From positions 1-24,041 of IMG/VR virus record IMGVR_UViG_3300028840_002786: DNA of 24,041 nucleotides; one strand, 5' to 3'. Positions 1 to 7,939 of the stretch are shown here, one piece after another. Every line of letters begins with the position of its first letter. Position 1 is the first letter of the stretch. The position numbers were made by a program, and so were the translations under genes. Source of the stretch: a virus. The notes beneath the pieces were generated by a model, which had not been told where the DNA came from, searched no databases, and saw only the letters and a program-made list of their open reading frames with translations.

Positions 1-88
1 CGTCTTCGTGCATACGTTCTGCTCGTGTGCAGTTCGGCGTTTTCGTCAACGCAGAACTGCACACGAGCAGAACGTATGCACGAAGACG
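1..88. repeat. 35-bp perfect inverted repeat forming a long hairpin
   Basis: Bases 1-35 are the exact reverse complement of bases 54-88. Inside the 18-base spacer a second stem (37-41 with 48-52) forms after one G/A mismatch (36/53), leaving a 6-base loop at 42-47. The whole reads as an 88-base hairpin with 40 paired positions. The arms look less GC-rich than the genes that follow. No T-run follows base 88, so it does not look like an ordinary intrinsic terminator for plus-strand transcription. It sits 66 bases upstream of the first packaging gene, where phages often carry a packaging site. The arm may extend left of base 1, which is not visible. Alternatives are a packaging or replication signal, a hairpin telomere, or a fold-back artefact at a contig end. 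Confidence 0.9.
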
Positions 89-137
89 CATAGACGGCAC
101 ATGCCTGACGGTCGCGCTACACTGCCGCATGCACCAT

Positions 138-148
138 GCCGAGGAGGC
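138..148 (+). promoter_or_regulatory. Shine-Dalgarno presented in a small hairpin loop (GCC-GAGGA-GGC)
   Basis: GCC (138-140) can pair with GGC (146-148) around the loop GAGGA. The SD core GAGGAGG (141-147) ends 7 bases before the ATG at 155, which decides that start over upstream in-frame codons. The same GCC-GAGGA-GGC core recurs ahead of other genes in this window. Confidence 0.55.
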
Positions 149-154
149 TGGACC

Positions 155-697
155 ATGACAGACGCGCCGAAGAGGCAGCGACTTGACGTCGACTGGTCGA
201 CACTGAAGGAGGAGAAGAGCGCGCAGGTCGACGAGTGGGCCGCACAGCTTGGCCTTGATCTCGACGACTACCGGTCCGACAAGAACACGATCCGCAGCGA
301 TAGCGCCCGGGTGACCGCGCTGCGGCATCTGCAGCGGTGCCAGGAAGAGCTACAGCGCCTTGAGGTGCTCGAAGCGATCGACGGCCTCACCGACGAGATC
401 GCCGTCGCACGCGCACGCGCCACGCTTGCCACGGTCGAAGGGTCACACGGCCCGGCCCTGCAATGGGCACGGCTGGCGCACGAGCTTGAGGAGCGGCAGC
501 GCGAGCTCGCAGAGCAGGCGAGGAAAGCGGCGGCCATGGTCGGCGACCCCGACAGCGAGCTCGGACGCCTGGCACAAGAGCTGCTGCAGATCCCGCAAGC
601 CGTCCGCGAGGAGCTGGCCCGTGTGCTCGCCGCTGGTCACATGCCCGACGAATGGTCGCCGTCGAAGGTGATCCGGCTCGCTGCTGCGGGCGAGTGA
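155..697 (+). CDS. Candidate small terminase subunit (DNA packaging)
   Basis: This 180-residue, charged, largely helical protein sits directly upstream of the large terminase, the usual place for the small subunit that recognises phage DNA and loads the motor. Residues about 50-75 and 105-130 look like helical or coiled-coil segments, and the C-terminus (about 135-178) is a further helical region. I see no clear N-terminal helix-turn-helix of the classic small-terminase type, so the call rests mainly on position and general build. The ATG at 155 is chosen because a GAGGAGG SD lies 7 bases upstream; earlier in-frame starts would run into the terminal hairpin. The stop overlaps the next start as TGATG, implying translational coupling to the large subunit. 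It could instead be another packaging accessory protein. Confidence 0.55.
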   Translation: MTDAPKRQRLDVDWSTLKEEKSAQVDEWAAQLGLDLDDYRSDKNTIRSDSARVTALRHLQRCQEELQRLEVLEAIDGLTDEIAVARARATLATVEGSHGPALQWARLAHELEERQRELAEQARKAAAMVGDPDSELGRLAQELLQIPQAVREELARVLAAGHMPDEWSPSKVIRLAAAGE

Positions 698-2196
698 TGG
701 ACACGCCGTCTTGGCTTACTGCCGCCCGGGCGGCCACCGGTCGCTACCTGCAGGCGAACGCGCTCGACCCGCTCGCCCACTTCGTCGGCACGCCGCCGCA
801 GGTGGCCTTTTGGTCGTCGCCGTCGTCGCGGCGGCTGCTGCGGACCGGGAACCAAGTGGGCGGGAAGACGACCGCGGCCTGCATTGAAGGTCTGTGGTGG
901 TGCACGCACACGCACCCCTACCGGCGCACGCCAGCCGGCCCGGTGCAGGTCTGGTTTATTTGCGTGAGCTGGTCGCAGTCGCTCGCCATTCAGCGAAAAA
1001 TGTGGGCGCTGACGCCGAAAGCGGCGATCACGCCCGAGACCCGCGCCCGCTACACGCGCGAGCGCGGCTTCGGCGCGAATGTGCCGTGCATGACGTTCCT
1101 GGACGGGTCGCAGATCTGGTTTCGCACCGGCAAGCAAGACCCGCTCGACCAGGCCGGCGCTACGCTTCACCTGGTGCTGTACGACGAGCCACCGAAGCGG
1201 CAGCGCAACTTTTCCGAGCTTGAGCGGCGTCTCACCCGCACGGGCGGCGACATGTGCCTGACGATGACGCCGGTCAATGCCCGCGTAGACTGGATCCGGG
1301 AAATGGCCGAAAGCGGGGCCCTCACCGACCTGCACTTTCGCTGCACGCCGCAAATGCTGCGGCTGCCAAACGGCACCATTCTGCGCACCGAGAAAGGCGA
1401 TCTGATGGATGCCGCATGGATCGAGCGCGAGCGGGCGAAGGTGCTGTCGTTTGAAGAGCCAGTGCTGATCGATGGCGAGTGGGAGATGCGAGCAGACGGG
1501 CAGGTCTTCGAGTCATGGGATCCGCAGCAGCACATGATTCCCGGCCTCTTCGAGCACCCCGACGTCGGCCTGAAGGGCAAGGGGCTGCGGGTTCGGCTGG
1601 TGCTCGGACTCGATTGGGGAGACGAGTCGTTGCGCACGGCGGCCGTGCTGTGCGCCGTGCAGACCGGCGACGAGCGCCGCGGGATCCCGGCGCGTGTGTG
1701 GGTGCTGGGCGAGTACGTCGCGAAGGGGCCCACCACCGTCGCGATGGACGCCGACGCGGTGCTCGCCATGCTGGCCGGGTTGGGCTTGCGCTGGTCGCAG
1801 CTCGCGGCGGTGCACGGCGACAAGAAGTACACGGACGCAAAGGGGCGGACGGTCCGGAAGTCGAACGCGCGCTTCGAGTCGTCCGTAGCGATCCGGCTGG
1901 GTCTCGCCGAGGGGCGGACGTCGCCGCGGGTGCGCTCGGCGAAGCGAGGGGCCCGTCGTGGCGCCGGTGCCCTGTGGCTGTCGGTGCGGTGGCTGAATGA
2001 GCGCATGATGACGCCGCTGTCGTTCATGGTCGACAAGCGGTGCGAAGTGCTGAGCGACGCGCTGTCGACGTGGGACGGTACCACGATGCACAAAGCGAAA
2101 GACGTGATCGACGCGCTGCGGTATGCTCTCGTCGAATACTGGGCGCCGACGCGATCAGGCGGCCGCGTCGTGGCCGACCGCTACCGAGTGCAGTAG
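697..2196 (+). CDS. Large terminase subunit (ATPase/nuclease packaging motor)
   Basis: This is the motor that translocates DNA into the prohead and cuts the concatemer. The 499-residue length is normal for the family. The ATPase half shows a Walker A (GNQVGGKTT, residues 51-59), a Walker B (hydrophobic run ending D163-E164 in LVLYDEP) and a coupling motif (TMTPVN, 189-194). The C-terminal RNase H-like nuclease half shows D306 in LGLDWGDE, a second acidic site D374 in VHGD, and a final acidic site in KDVIDALRYAL (D469 or D472). These three acidic positions match the two-metal nuclease of phage terminases. The ATG at 697 overlaps the previous stop (TGATG). An in-frame ATG at 652 would extend 15 residues into the upstream gene and is less likely. 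The portal follows after 9 bases. Confidence 0.95.
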   Translation: MDTPSWLTAARAATGRYLQANALDPLAHFVGTPPQVAFWSSPSSRRLLRTGNQVGGKTTAACIEGLWWCTHTHPYRRTPAGPVQVWFICVSWSQSLAIQRKMWALTPKAAITPETRARYTRERGFGANVPCMTFLDGSQIWFRTGKQDPLDQAGATLHLVLYDEPPKRQRNFSELERRLTRTGGDMCLTMTPVNARVDWIREMAESGALTDLHFRCTPQMLRLPNGTILRTEKGDLMDAAWIERERAKVLSFEEPVLIDGEWEMRADGQVFESWDPQQHMIPGLFEHPDVGLKGKGLRVRLVLGLDWGDESLRTAAVLCAVQTGDERRGIPARVWVLGEYVAKGPTTVAMDADAVLAMLAGLGLRWSQLAAVHGDKKYTDAKGRTVRKSNARFESSVAIRLGLAEGRTSPRVRSAKRGARRGAGALWLSVRWLNERMMTPLSFMVDKRCEVLSDALSTWDGTTMHKAKDVIDALRYALVEYWAPTRSGGRVVADRYRVQ

Positions 2197-2205
2197 GATC
2201 ACACC

Positions 2206-3630
2206 ATGTCCGCGCCGATCTACAGCATCCTTCCGCCGCCCCGTATGGGCTTCGATCGAGTAGAGCACACCCGGCTGCGGCTGCGGATGCTGCTTGGCCG
2301 CTGGCACGACGACCTGCGGAAGCACATTTACCAGGCGGTCGGGCCGGTCCGGGCGAGGGCGTGGGGCCCCCCGCAGCTCACCGCGTGCCCCGCTCGCGAT
2401 CTCGCCGAGTCGGTGTCGGTGCTGTACGACGACGACCTGCAGGTCTCGTCGCCGGTCGACATCGAAGCGGCCCGGCAGGTTGAGGAGCGCTGGCGGACCA
2501 TGCAAGCGCGGGCAGCCATGCACCGCGCGCAGGTGCTCACCGAGATGTGCAACGAAGCGGGCCGCATGCTGCACATCGACCCGAGCACCGGTCGGATGCG
2601 GCTGCGGGTGGTCTCGCCCGATCTGCTCGACGGGCACAGCGACCCCGACCGGCCCGGTGTTCCGCTGGAGATCAGCGAGTGGTGTCTGCGGGAGATCGAC
2701 GGGCAGTGGTCGTGGGTTCGCGAGTCGTGGGACGTGCGCGACCCCGACCGGCCGGCCTATCGGGTCTTCGACCAGCAAGGGCACGACATCACGGAGCGGA
2801 CGCACGGCCGCCACTTCGGAGGTGGGCCGGAAGACAACCCCGGCGAGTGGCCCGCGGTCTACCGCTGGGCGGACGGCCGGCCGTTCCTGCCGTGGTCGGT
2901 GACCCACAGCGTCGCCGACCCGCCGGCACTGTGGAACCCCTACTATCGGGTTGAAACGATTGAAGCGACGATGGTGGCCGCCCGCCACAGTGCCTACATC
3001 GACCACGCCATGACCAACGCGGCGAACCCGCAGCGGGCCGTCTACAACATGGCGCCGGCCGGCTCGACGGTGAAGACCGCCGACGACGGCCGCCCGGTCG
3101 CCGTCATGGAAGGCGACGCGGCGTCGATCCTCGCCTTCGTCCCCATCGCCGACGACGTGCAGGCGATGCAGTGGCAATGGAAGGCCGGCGCTGAAGTCGG
3201 CACAATGCAAGATGTCTATGAACGGCGGCTCGGACTGATCGCGCAGTCGTGGGGACTGTCCCCCGACGACCTGGTGCGGCAGTCGAGCGACCCGCGGTCG
3301 GGCGTGGCGCTGTCGCTGTCGCGAGCTGGTACCCGTGAAGTACAGATGCGCCGGGCGCCGGTCTACCGGCCGCACGACGAACGGCTTGCCGCGATGACCG
3401 CGGCGGCCATGAATCGGATCGACGGGGGCACGCGGCCGGAAGCCGGCTACCGCGTGTCGTACGCGCTGCTGCCGCTGTCGACCGGCGAGCAGGCGCAGAT
3501 CGAGCGCGAGACGCTGCAGCTGCTCGAAAACAACCTGATCACACGGGCCGAAGCTCGGGCCCGCATCCTGGGCGAGACCGTCGAAGCGGCGGCGGCCCGT
3601 CTACCCACACCACGAGCCGAGGAGGCTTGA
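2206..3630 (+). CDS. Portal protein
   Basis: The portal forms the dodecameric ring at the unique capsid vertex through which DNA is packaged and to which the tail attaches. Identification rests on position (after the large terminase, before scaffold and capsid genes), a 474-residue length typical of portals, and the overall pattern. An N-terminal region of helices leads into a beta-rich middle. The region at residues about 330-380 has YERRLGLIAQSWGLSPDDL and a following SGVALSLSR segment, like the stem and crown of other portals. The C-terminal helix LLENNLITRAEARARI (about residues 443-458) is a frequent portal ending. The ATG is preceded only by a weak AGGATC-like SD, so translation may be partly coupled to the terminase gene 9 bases upstream. 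Confidence 0.85.
   Translation: MSAPIYSILPPPRMGFDRVEHTRLRLRMLLGRWHDDLRKHIYQAVGPVRARAWGPPQLTACPARDLAESVSVLYDDDLQVSSPVDIEAARQVEERWRTMQARAAMHRAQVLTEMCNEAGRMLHIDPSTGRMRLRVVSPDLLDGHSDPDRPGVPLEISEWCLREIDGQWSWVRESWDVRDPDRPAYRVFDQQGHDITERTHGRHFGGGPEDNPGEWPAVYRWADGRPFLPWSVTHSVADPPALWNPYYRVETIEATMVAARHSAYIDHAMTNAANPQRAVYNMAPAGSTVKTADDGRPVAVMEGDAASILAFVPIADDVQAMQWQWKAGAEVGTMQDVYERRLGLIAQSWGLSPDDLVRQSSDPRSGVALSLSRAGTREVQMRRAPVYRPHDERLAAMTAAAMNRIDGGTRPEAGYRVSYALLPLSTGEQAQIERETLQLLENNLITRAEARARILGETVEAAAARLPTPRAEEA
3613..3629 (+). promoter_or_regulatory. Shine-Dalgarno in hairpin loop before the scaffold gene
   Basis: CGAGCC (3613-3618) can pair with GGCTTG (3624-3629), with one G-U pair, around the loop GAGGA. 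The SD GAGGAGG lies at 3619-3625, 7 bases before the ATG at 3633. This favours that ATG over a TTG at 3627. The stem is longer than at base 138 and uses different outer bases. Confidence 0.5.
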
Positions 3631-3632
3631 CC

Positions 3633-4259
3633 ATGGAAGGCAACGAAGGAAACGGCGGCGCCGCCGCAGGAACAGGCGCAGCGGGTGCGGGCGCAGGTGC
3701 AGGCGCCACCGGTGGAGGCCAGTCGGCCGAACCGATGGTGTCGGCGGCACTGCTCGATCAAGCGCGCGGAGAGCTCGCCACGACGGCCAGCCGGCTGGAA
3801 GAGCTCGAAGGGCAGCTCGCGACGCTCACCAGCGAGCGCGACACAGCGCTGACGGCCAACCGTCGTCTGCGCGTCCGTGCGGCGACCGGCATCGACGACG
3901 ACACGCTCGCCGACATGGCGCACCAGCGGTACACGGCCGCGGTCGAAGGTCTCGCCGACGACAAGCGGCCCGACCTGTCGAAGTGGTGGTCGGACACGGC
4001 CGCCGACGAGACGGCCCGCGGGGCACTGCCGCGGGCGCTGTCGGTCTACATGTCCGACAGCGGGGCGGCAGGTGGAGCGGGCGCCGGTGGAGGCCAGCAG
4101 CGCCGCCAGCCGGGCACGCCGGGCACCGGTCGCCGGCTGGATCCGCGCCCGGGTGGCTCGACGCAGCTCGGCGTCGACGAATACCAGCGCATGTCTCCCG
4201 AGCAGCAGCGAGAGGTGCAGCGCGCCTTCTTCGCTTCGGCGCGGCGTCGCACACGATAG
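3633..4259 (+). CDS. Capsid scaffolding protein
   Basis: This 208-residue protein lies between portal and major capsid genes, the standard site of a scaffold that guides prohead assembly and is then removed. It begins with a low-complexity Gly/Ala-rich stretch (residues about 5-32), followed by a heptad-like coiled coil (about 38-75, with LEELEGQLATLTSERD). A second Gly/Gln-rich linker (about 148-175) follows, and it ends in a short basic tail rich in Arg (last eight residues RRRTR-like). A coiled coil with a charged C-terminus is typical of scaffolds that bind capsid subunits through the tail. No protease motif is visible. The ATG at 3633 is set by the SD 7 bases upstream. The function is inferred from composition and context, because scaffolds share little sequence. 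Confidence 0.75.
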   Translation: MEGNEGNGGAAAGTGAAGAGAGAGATGGGQSAEPMVSAALLDQARGELATTASRLEELEGQLATLTSERDTALTANRRLRVRAATGIDDDTLADMAHQRYTAAVEGLADDKRPDLSKWWSDTAADETARGALPRALSVYMSDSGAAGGAGAGGGQQRRQPGTPGTGRRLDPRPGGSTQLGVDEYQRMSPEQQREVQRAFFASARRRTR

Positions 4260-4339
4260 CGTCACGTGCTACGATCGGGCCGTCTCGTCGTGCGAGGAGC
4301 CGGCCGCACACCTGAAACACGCACCACGGAGTGCCCACG

Positions 4340-5311
4340 ATGGCTACCGAGTACACCAGCACCGTCCCGAGCGGTACCCTTCCCTACAGCGACAAGCTCG
4401 CCGCAATGCTGATTCTCGCGGCCGTCGAGGACACCTTCACGATCGGGGCGCACCCGGCCATGGTCGACCTGCAGTCGATCAGCGACACGCTCGGCGGCGT
4501 CGCGGGCATGACGCTGGCCGGCACGTTCTCGATGCAGATCAACGACGAAGCGGCACTGTGGGGCACCACGAACGAAGGCACGTCGGTGGCGACCCCCACC
4601 GACATCGACCCGACCTACGTGTCGATCAGCGTCGGCAACTACGACATTGCCTATGCCGTTTCCGACGAGCTGCGGCGCCGCGACGCCACCGGCCTCTACA
4701 ACTGGCCGGCCATCGCCGACCGGATCGTGCGCGGCTGGCAGTACACCGAAGCGAATGTGATTTTGGCGCTCGCCGACAGCATGACCAACATCGCCGGGGC
4801 GGCCACCGACCCGACCAGCTGGGACACCATTCGCGAAGCCAAGAACGAAGTCGAGCAGAACGGCGAGAACCCCACCGGGCGGTTCTTCTGCGCGCTCCAC
4901 ACGAATCAGTGGGCTCTCGTCGCGGCCGACATCGAGTCGCGCGGCGGCGCGATCCAGATGCGTCGCGAGTTCGACGAGATGCAGATGGCCGGCATGGGAG
5001 CATACAAGGGGTCGTACGACGGGATCGACTTCTTCGTCTCCAGCCGCGTGCCCGTCTCCACCGGCGTCTACTCCGGCATGCTCGTGGCCCCGGGCGGCAT
5101 CGGGTACCTCTCGATCGACCAGGCCGAACCCACCGCTTCCATGGACGTCGTTCTCGAAGTTCGGCGCCCCGGTGGCGGGCTCGCGCTGCTCGTCGAAGAA
5201 GCCCGCGACACCGACGGCAAGACCACGAAGTGGGTCGGTGCAAAGACCTTCGGCGCCACCATCGTCAAGCAAGAGCTGTGCTGCCGCATCCGTGGCACCG
5301 GCCGCGCCTGA
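4340..5311 (+). CDS. Major capsid protein (probable HK97 fold)
   Basis: This is the main shell protein, placed right after the scaffold. At 323 residues it is the usual size for a shell protein assembled with a separate scaffold and no long N-terminal delta domain. It lacks long charged repeats, is rich in beta-forming segments, and has a long helix at about residues 135-160 with NEVEQNGENPTGRFF just after it. The segment FFVSSRVPVSTGVYSGML (about 234-251) and the C-terminal beta region resemble HK97-type A and P domain patterns. The ATG at 4340 has GGAG 8 bases upstream; a GTG at 4331 adds three residues but lies inside that SD. The 80-base gap before the gene has a TACGAT (-10-like) element at 4270-4275 without a convincing -35. 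The HK97 fold is inferred, not shown. Confidence 0.85.
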   Translation: MATEYTSTVPSGTLPYSDKLAAMLILAAVEDTFTIGAHPAMVDLQSISDTLGGVAGMTLAGTFSMQINDEAALWGTTNEGTSVATPTDIDPTYVSISVGNYDIAYAVSDELRRRDATGLYNWPAIADRIVRGWQYTEANVILALADSMTNIAGAATDPTSWDTIREAKNEVEQNGENPTGRFFCALHTNQWALVAADIESRGGAIQMRREFDEMQMAGMGAYKGSYDGIDFFVSSRVPVSTGVYSGMLVAPGGIGYLSIDQAEPTASMDVVLEVRRPGGGLALLVEEARDTDGKTTKWVGAKTFGATIVKQELCCRIRGTGRA

Positions 5312-5332
5312 TCTGCCCCGCTGACACCTGAC

Positions 5333-5377
5333 GCCGCCGAGGAGGCGGCCGGCCCCGTGGAGGACACACCAGCATGA
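5333..5377 (+). promoter_or_regulatory. SD hairpin and six-codon leader ORF before the next gene
   Basis: GCCGCC (5333-5338) pairs with GGCGGC (5344-5349) around the loop GAGGA, repeating the SD-hairpin motif. Here the SD is 28 bases from the downstream ATG (5374), which has its own GGAGG at 5359-5363. Eleven bases after the hairpin SD lies a GTG (5357) opening a six-codon frame, whose TGA (5375-5377) overlaps the gene start as ATGA. This could be a tiny coupling leader or chance. Confidence 0.35.
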
Positions 5378-6270
5378 CCCAACCCGTCGCCATTCCCCGA
5401 TACCAGCAGCGCAGCCGCGCCGACGTGCGGCTGCGGCTCGCTCCGACGCCGTTTTGGGACACGATCCTGATTCCGGGGTCGTGGCAGATCCTACTCGAAG
5501 ACGTCGACCCCGAAGCTCACGGCGGCAGTGACACCCGCGCTTGGGTGGTGCCCGACCCGATCTTCATCCGGCACACCATCGGCGTGGGCGGTGTCTGCGC
5601 TCGCAAGGTGCGCGACCCGAACACCGGCCGCGTGGTGACCGTCGCCGACGCCTCGAAGGTGGTCAAGGAATGGCGCGACCGCGGTGGCATCGACGTGCCG
5701 CTCGACTACCCGGTCGAAGCTCACGGGCGCCGACACGAGCAGTACATCTTGCGGTACGAGACCGACCGCGGCGCTCACCACTGTTGGGCCTTCGAGCGCC
5801 CCGTGCCCGGCCCCGGCGCCACCCGCATGGACGTCGACCACGCCGCAAAGTGCCGGCTGTACGCTGCGTGGGGTGCCGACTACCTGGGCGGCCCCGCCGA
5901 ACACCACCTCACCCGGCTGCGCGCCATCGACGAGCGGGCCCGCGCGCAGTGCTCGGCGCACGCCCGGCGCAATGCGGTCGCCCTGCAGCGGCTCAAGAGC
6001 GTAGAGCGCCGCATGCGGGCGATGGGGTGGATCCCGCACGAAGACGGAGAGCTGCGGCCGTGCATCGGGCAGGTGGACACCACCGCCGACCCGAGCGGCG
6101 TCGGAGCTCTCCCGATCGAGATCCGCCGCGCTTTCGCGAACATGAGCCCCGCCCAACGGGCGGCACTGCTCGGCACCGCACCGGCGCACCCCGTCGCGAC
6201 ACCGGCCCCCATTGAACCGGCAGGCGAGCCCATCGAAGCCGACGCAGCCGACGGCGCGGTGGTGCTGTAG
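5374..6270 (+). CDS. Unknown protein of the head/head-completion module
   Basis: I do not recognise this 298-residue protein. It sits between the capsid gene and the connector-like gene, so a head-associated role is likely. The first half looks globular and mixed alpha/beta, with recurrent aromatic and charged residues. Residues about 150-165 contain MDVDHAAKCRLYAAWG. Residues about 180-225 are strongly helical with many Arg (VALQRLKSVERRMRAMGW). The last 35 residues are a low-complexity Pro/Ala/Glu tail (TPAPIEPAGEPIEADAADG). No enzyme motif or signal peptide was seen. The start ATG has GGAGG 10 bases upstream, and its stop overlaps the next GTG as TAGTG. It could be a capsid decoration, a capsid-associated or an assembly protein. 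Confidence 0.7.
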   Translation: MTQPVAIPRYQQRSRADVRLRLAPTPFWDTILIPGSWQILLEDVDPEAHGGSDTRAWVVPDPIFIRHTIGVGGVCARKVRDPNTGRVVTVADASKVVKEWRDRGGIDVPLDYPVEAHGRRHEQYILRYETDRGAHHCWAFERPVPGPGATRMDVDHAAKCRLYAAWGADYLGGPAEHHLTRLRAIDERARAQCSAHARRNAVALQRLKSVERRMRAMGWIPHEDGELRPCIGQVDTTADPSGVGALPIEIRRAFANMSPAQRAALLGTAPAHPVATPAPIEPAGEPIEADAADGAVVL

Positions 6271-7043
6271 TGGGGTCGATCCACACCATCGTCGGCGCGC
6301 GCGCGCTGCTCGTGCGGTCGCACCCCGTGACCGTTTCGGTCGGTCTCTTTGACGACAATGACGACGCCGTGGTGCCGACTTCGTGGTCGGTCTCGCTGAT
6401 GCGAGACGGTGCGACAGTGCTTTCGGACACCGGGGCCGGCGCTGTCGACTGGACCGAAACGATCGCGTCGACCGTCGGTCTGGGCGACGACTACTACCTG
6501 CAGTGGGTCTTCACCGAGTCGGACGGCACGACGACCCCGTATCGGCAAGACGCCGCGGTCTGTCTGCAGGACTTGCACCCTGTGATCCGGGTGCAGGATC
6601 TCGTCGACCGCGTGCCCCGACTCTCGCTCGACAGCGGCGAACCGCTGCTGTCGGTGGACGACACCGAAGCAAAAGGGATGATGCTGCGGGCGATGTCGGT
6701 GGCATGGTCCGACATCGAGTCGTGGTTGTGGCGCCGCGGAAACCGGTCGCACCTGATCCTGAACAGCTACGATCTCGCCGACCTGCACACGCTGCACGCG
6801 CTCGAAGTGCTCTTCGCGGGCGTGGCCTCTTCGCTCGGCGGGCAGTACCTTGAGATGTCTCGCGACTGGGGCCGGCAGTACCAGGCCGCACGGCGAGACC
6901 TGGTGCTGCAGTACGCGCCGAGCACCGGCGACGGCGCCGGACAACGGCAGCAGGCCGTCGGCCCCATCTTCACCGGTGGCGCCTTCGGCGCCGGCATCGT
7001 GTACGACTACCAGCGCTCGATCCCGTCGACGCGGCGCCGCTGA
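6270..7043 (+). CDS. Head-tail connector-like protein with N-terminal beta domain
   Basis: This 257-residue protein starts with GTG overlapping the previous stop (TAGTG). Residues about 15-98 are beta-rich, with alternating hydrophobics and the run DDYYLQWVFTESDG, resembling a small immunoglobulin-like or BppU-type sandwich. Residues about 104-215 are helical. They begin DLVDRVPRL, continue through an MSVAWSDIESWLWRRGNR segment (142-159), and end with helices around HTLHALEVLFAGVASSLGGQY. That pattern resembles gp6/gp15-type head-tail connectors and Mu gp36-like proteins that stack under the portal. The order head, connector, tail terminator, gp10-like supports this. The pairing of a beta domain with a connector core is unusual. 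The connector role is inferred from pattern and place only. Confidence 0.6.
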   Translation: MGSIHTIVGARALLVRSHPVTVSVGLFDDNDDAVVPTSWSVSLMRDGATVLSDTGAGAVDWTETIASTVGLGDDYYLQWVFTESDGTTTPYRQDAAVCLQDLHPVIRVQDLVDRVPRLSLDSGEPLLSVDDTEAKGMMLRAMSVAWSDIESWLWRRGNRSHLILNSYDLADLHTLHALEVLFAGVASSLGGQYLEMSRDWGRQYQAARRDLVLQYAPSTGDGAGQRQQAVGPIFTGGAFGAGIVYDYQRSIPSTRRR

Positions 7044-7507
7044 TGTCCCGGCGCAGCTACACCGAAGTGACGCTGCGGGCGGTCGTGCTGTCCGAGCTGC
7101 GCGACGAGCTCGGAGGCGCCCCGGCCGTGTCGGGCCTGCCGCCCCCCGACGGCATCGTGCAGCCCGACCAGGTCGCAGGGGGCCGTGTGTACGTCGGCGT
7201 ACCCGTGGCTGCCGAAACGGTGCAGGATGGCCGGCGAAACCAACCAGTAGCCACGACGACGGACTGCACGTATACCGTGCGGGTGCAGTTCTACACGCGC
7301 CGCGTGGCCGGTGGCCTGGAAGCTGCGTACGAAGCCCACCTGAACACGCGCCGCCAGATTGCCGGACGCCTTGCCCGTCTGGTGGACGGCGACGGCGAGA
7401 CAGTACCGACCACGGCCATTCAGTCGGGCACTGTCTGGACCGGCGAGATGTGGGCGAGCACGCTCGATGCTACGATCCCGACCCGGGCGCCGACCACGCT
7501 CCCGTGA
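7043..7507 (+). CDS. Tail-terminator/tail-completion-like protein
   Basis: This 154-residue protein has its start overlapping the previous stop (TGATG). It begins with an amphipathic helix (TLRAVVLSELRDEL), has a central beta stretch (CTYTVRVQFYTRRVAGG, about residues 75-91), then a helix (AAYEAHLNTRRQIAGRLARLV) and further strands. This helix-beta-helix-beta build and the size agree with tail terminator proteins (lambda gpU-like or gp17-like) that cap the tail tube and join it to the head. The place between connector and gp10-like genes fits. Sequence alone does not prove the family, and a minor head-tail joining protein is the main alternative. Confidence 0.55.
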   Translation: MSRRSYTEVTLRAVVLSELRDELGGAPAVSGLPPPDGIVQPDQVAGGRVYVGVPVAAETVQDGRRNQPVATTTDCTYTVRVQFYTRRVAGGLEAAYEAHLNTRRQIAGRLARLVDGDGETVPTTAIQSGTVWTGEMWASTLDATIPTRAPTTLP

Positions 7508-7522
7508 CCACGAGAGGCGGCG

Positions 7523-7939
7523 ATGTCGACACGAAAGGTACCAGGGGGAACGCGGTCGCTGTCTGGAGTTCTGGACGACCCCGACCCGCTGTACGAACGG
7601 ATCCGGGCCCGAACCGACGCGATCGTGCGAGAGACGTCGGCAGGTATTGCCGCCGCAGCTCGCGCTCGAGCGCCGGTGCTGACCGGTGCGCTCCGCGACG
7701 GTGTGATCGAGCGCGCGGTCGCCGGCCCCCCGTCGCAGGTGCGCCGGGTGGTCGGGGTGGTGGGGCCCGCGGCCCGCTACGCCCGCTTCGTGGTTTCGTC
7801 GAAGGTCGGGGCAGAGGCGAGGGCGACCCGGCCGCGCTACTTCTACACCGAAGAGCTCGGCGCACCCGTTCGGGCGTCTCGCGACCCGATGGCGCGTGCC
7901 ATCGTCGCGGCCGGGGTCGAAGAGGTGAAGCGTGGCTGA
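7523..7939 (+). CDS. HK97 gp10-like head-tail/tail completion protein
   Basis: This 138-residue protein carries the family signature: a helix ending in ARAPVLTGALRDGV (residues 48-61), then beta strands (RRVVGVVGPAARYARFV, about 75-91) and a short loop with FYTEELGAPV. The 'AP-x-x-TG-x-L-(R/K)' followed by a 'Y-A-x-F' region is typical of the HK97-gp10/gp9 family, found at the head-tail junction of siphoviruses. The ATG at 7523 follows GAGGCGG 5 bases upstream. The end overlaps the tape measure start by 8 bases. Confidence 0.8.
   Translation: MSTRKVPGGTRSLSGVLDDPDPLYERIRARTDAIVRETSAGIAAAARARAPVLTGALRDGVIERAVAGPPSQVRRVVGVVGPAARYARFVVSSKVGAEARATRPRYFYTEELGAPVRASRDPMARAIVAAGVEEVKRG

Noticed and set aside
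8-154. N-terminal extension of the small terminase candidate starting inside the hairpin
   Set aside because: Translation from base 8 would run through the inverted repeat and yields an Arg/Cys-rich unlikely peptide. A strong SD and ATG lie at 141-157.
2155-3375. 406-residue minus-strand open frame opposite the portal gene
   Set aside because: Antisense to the portal, no recognisable domain, and no start signal.
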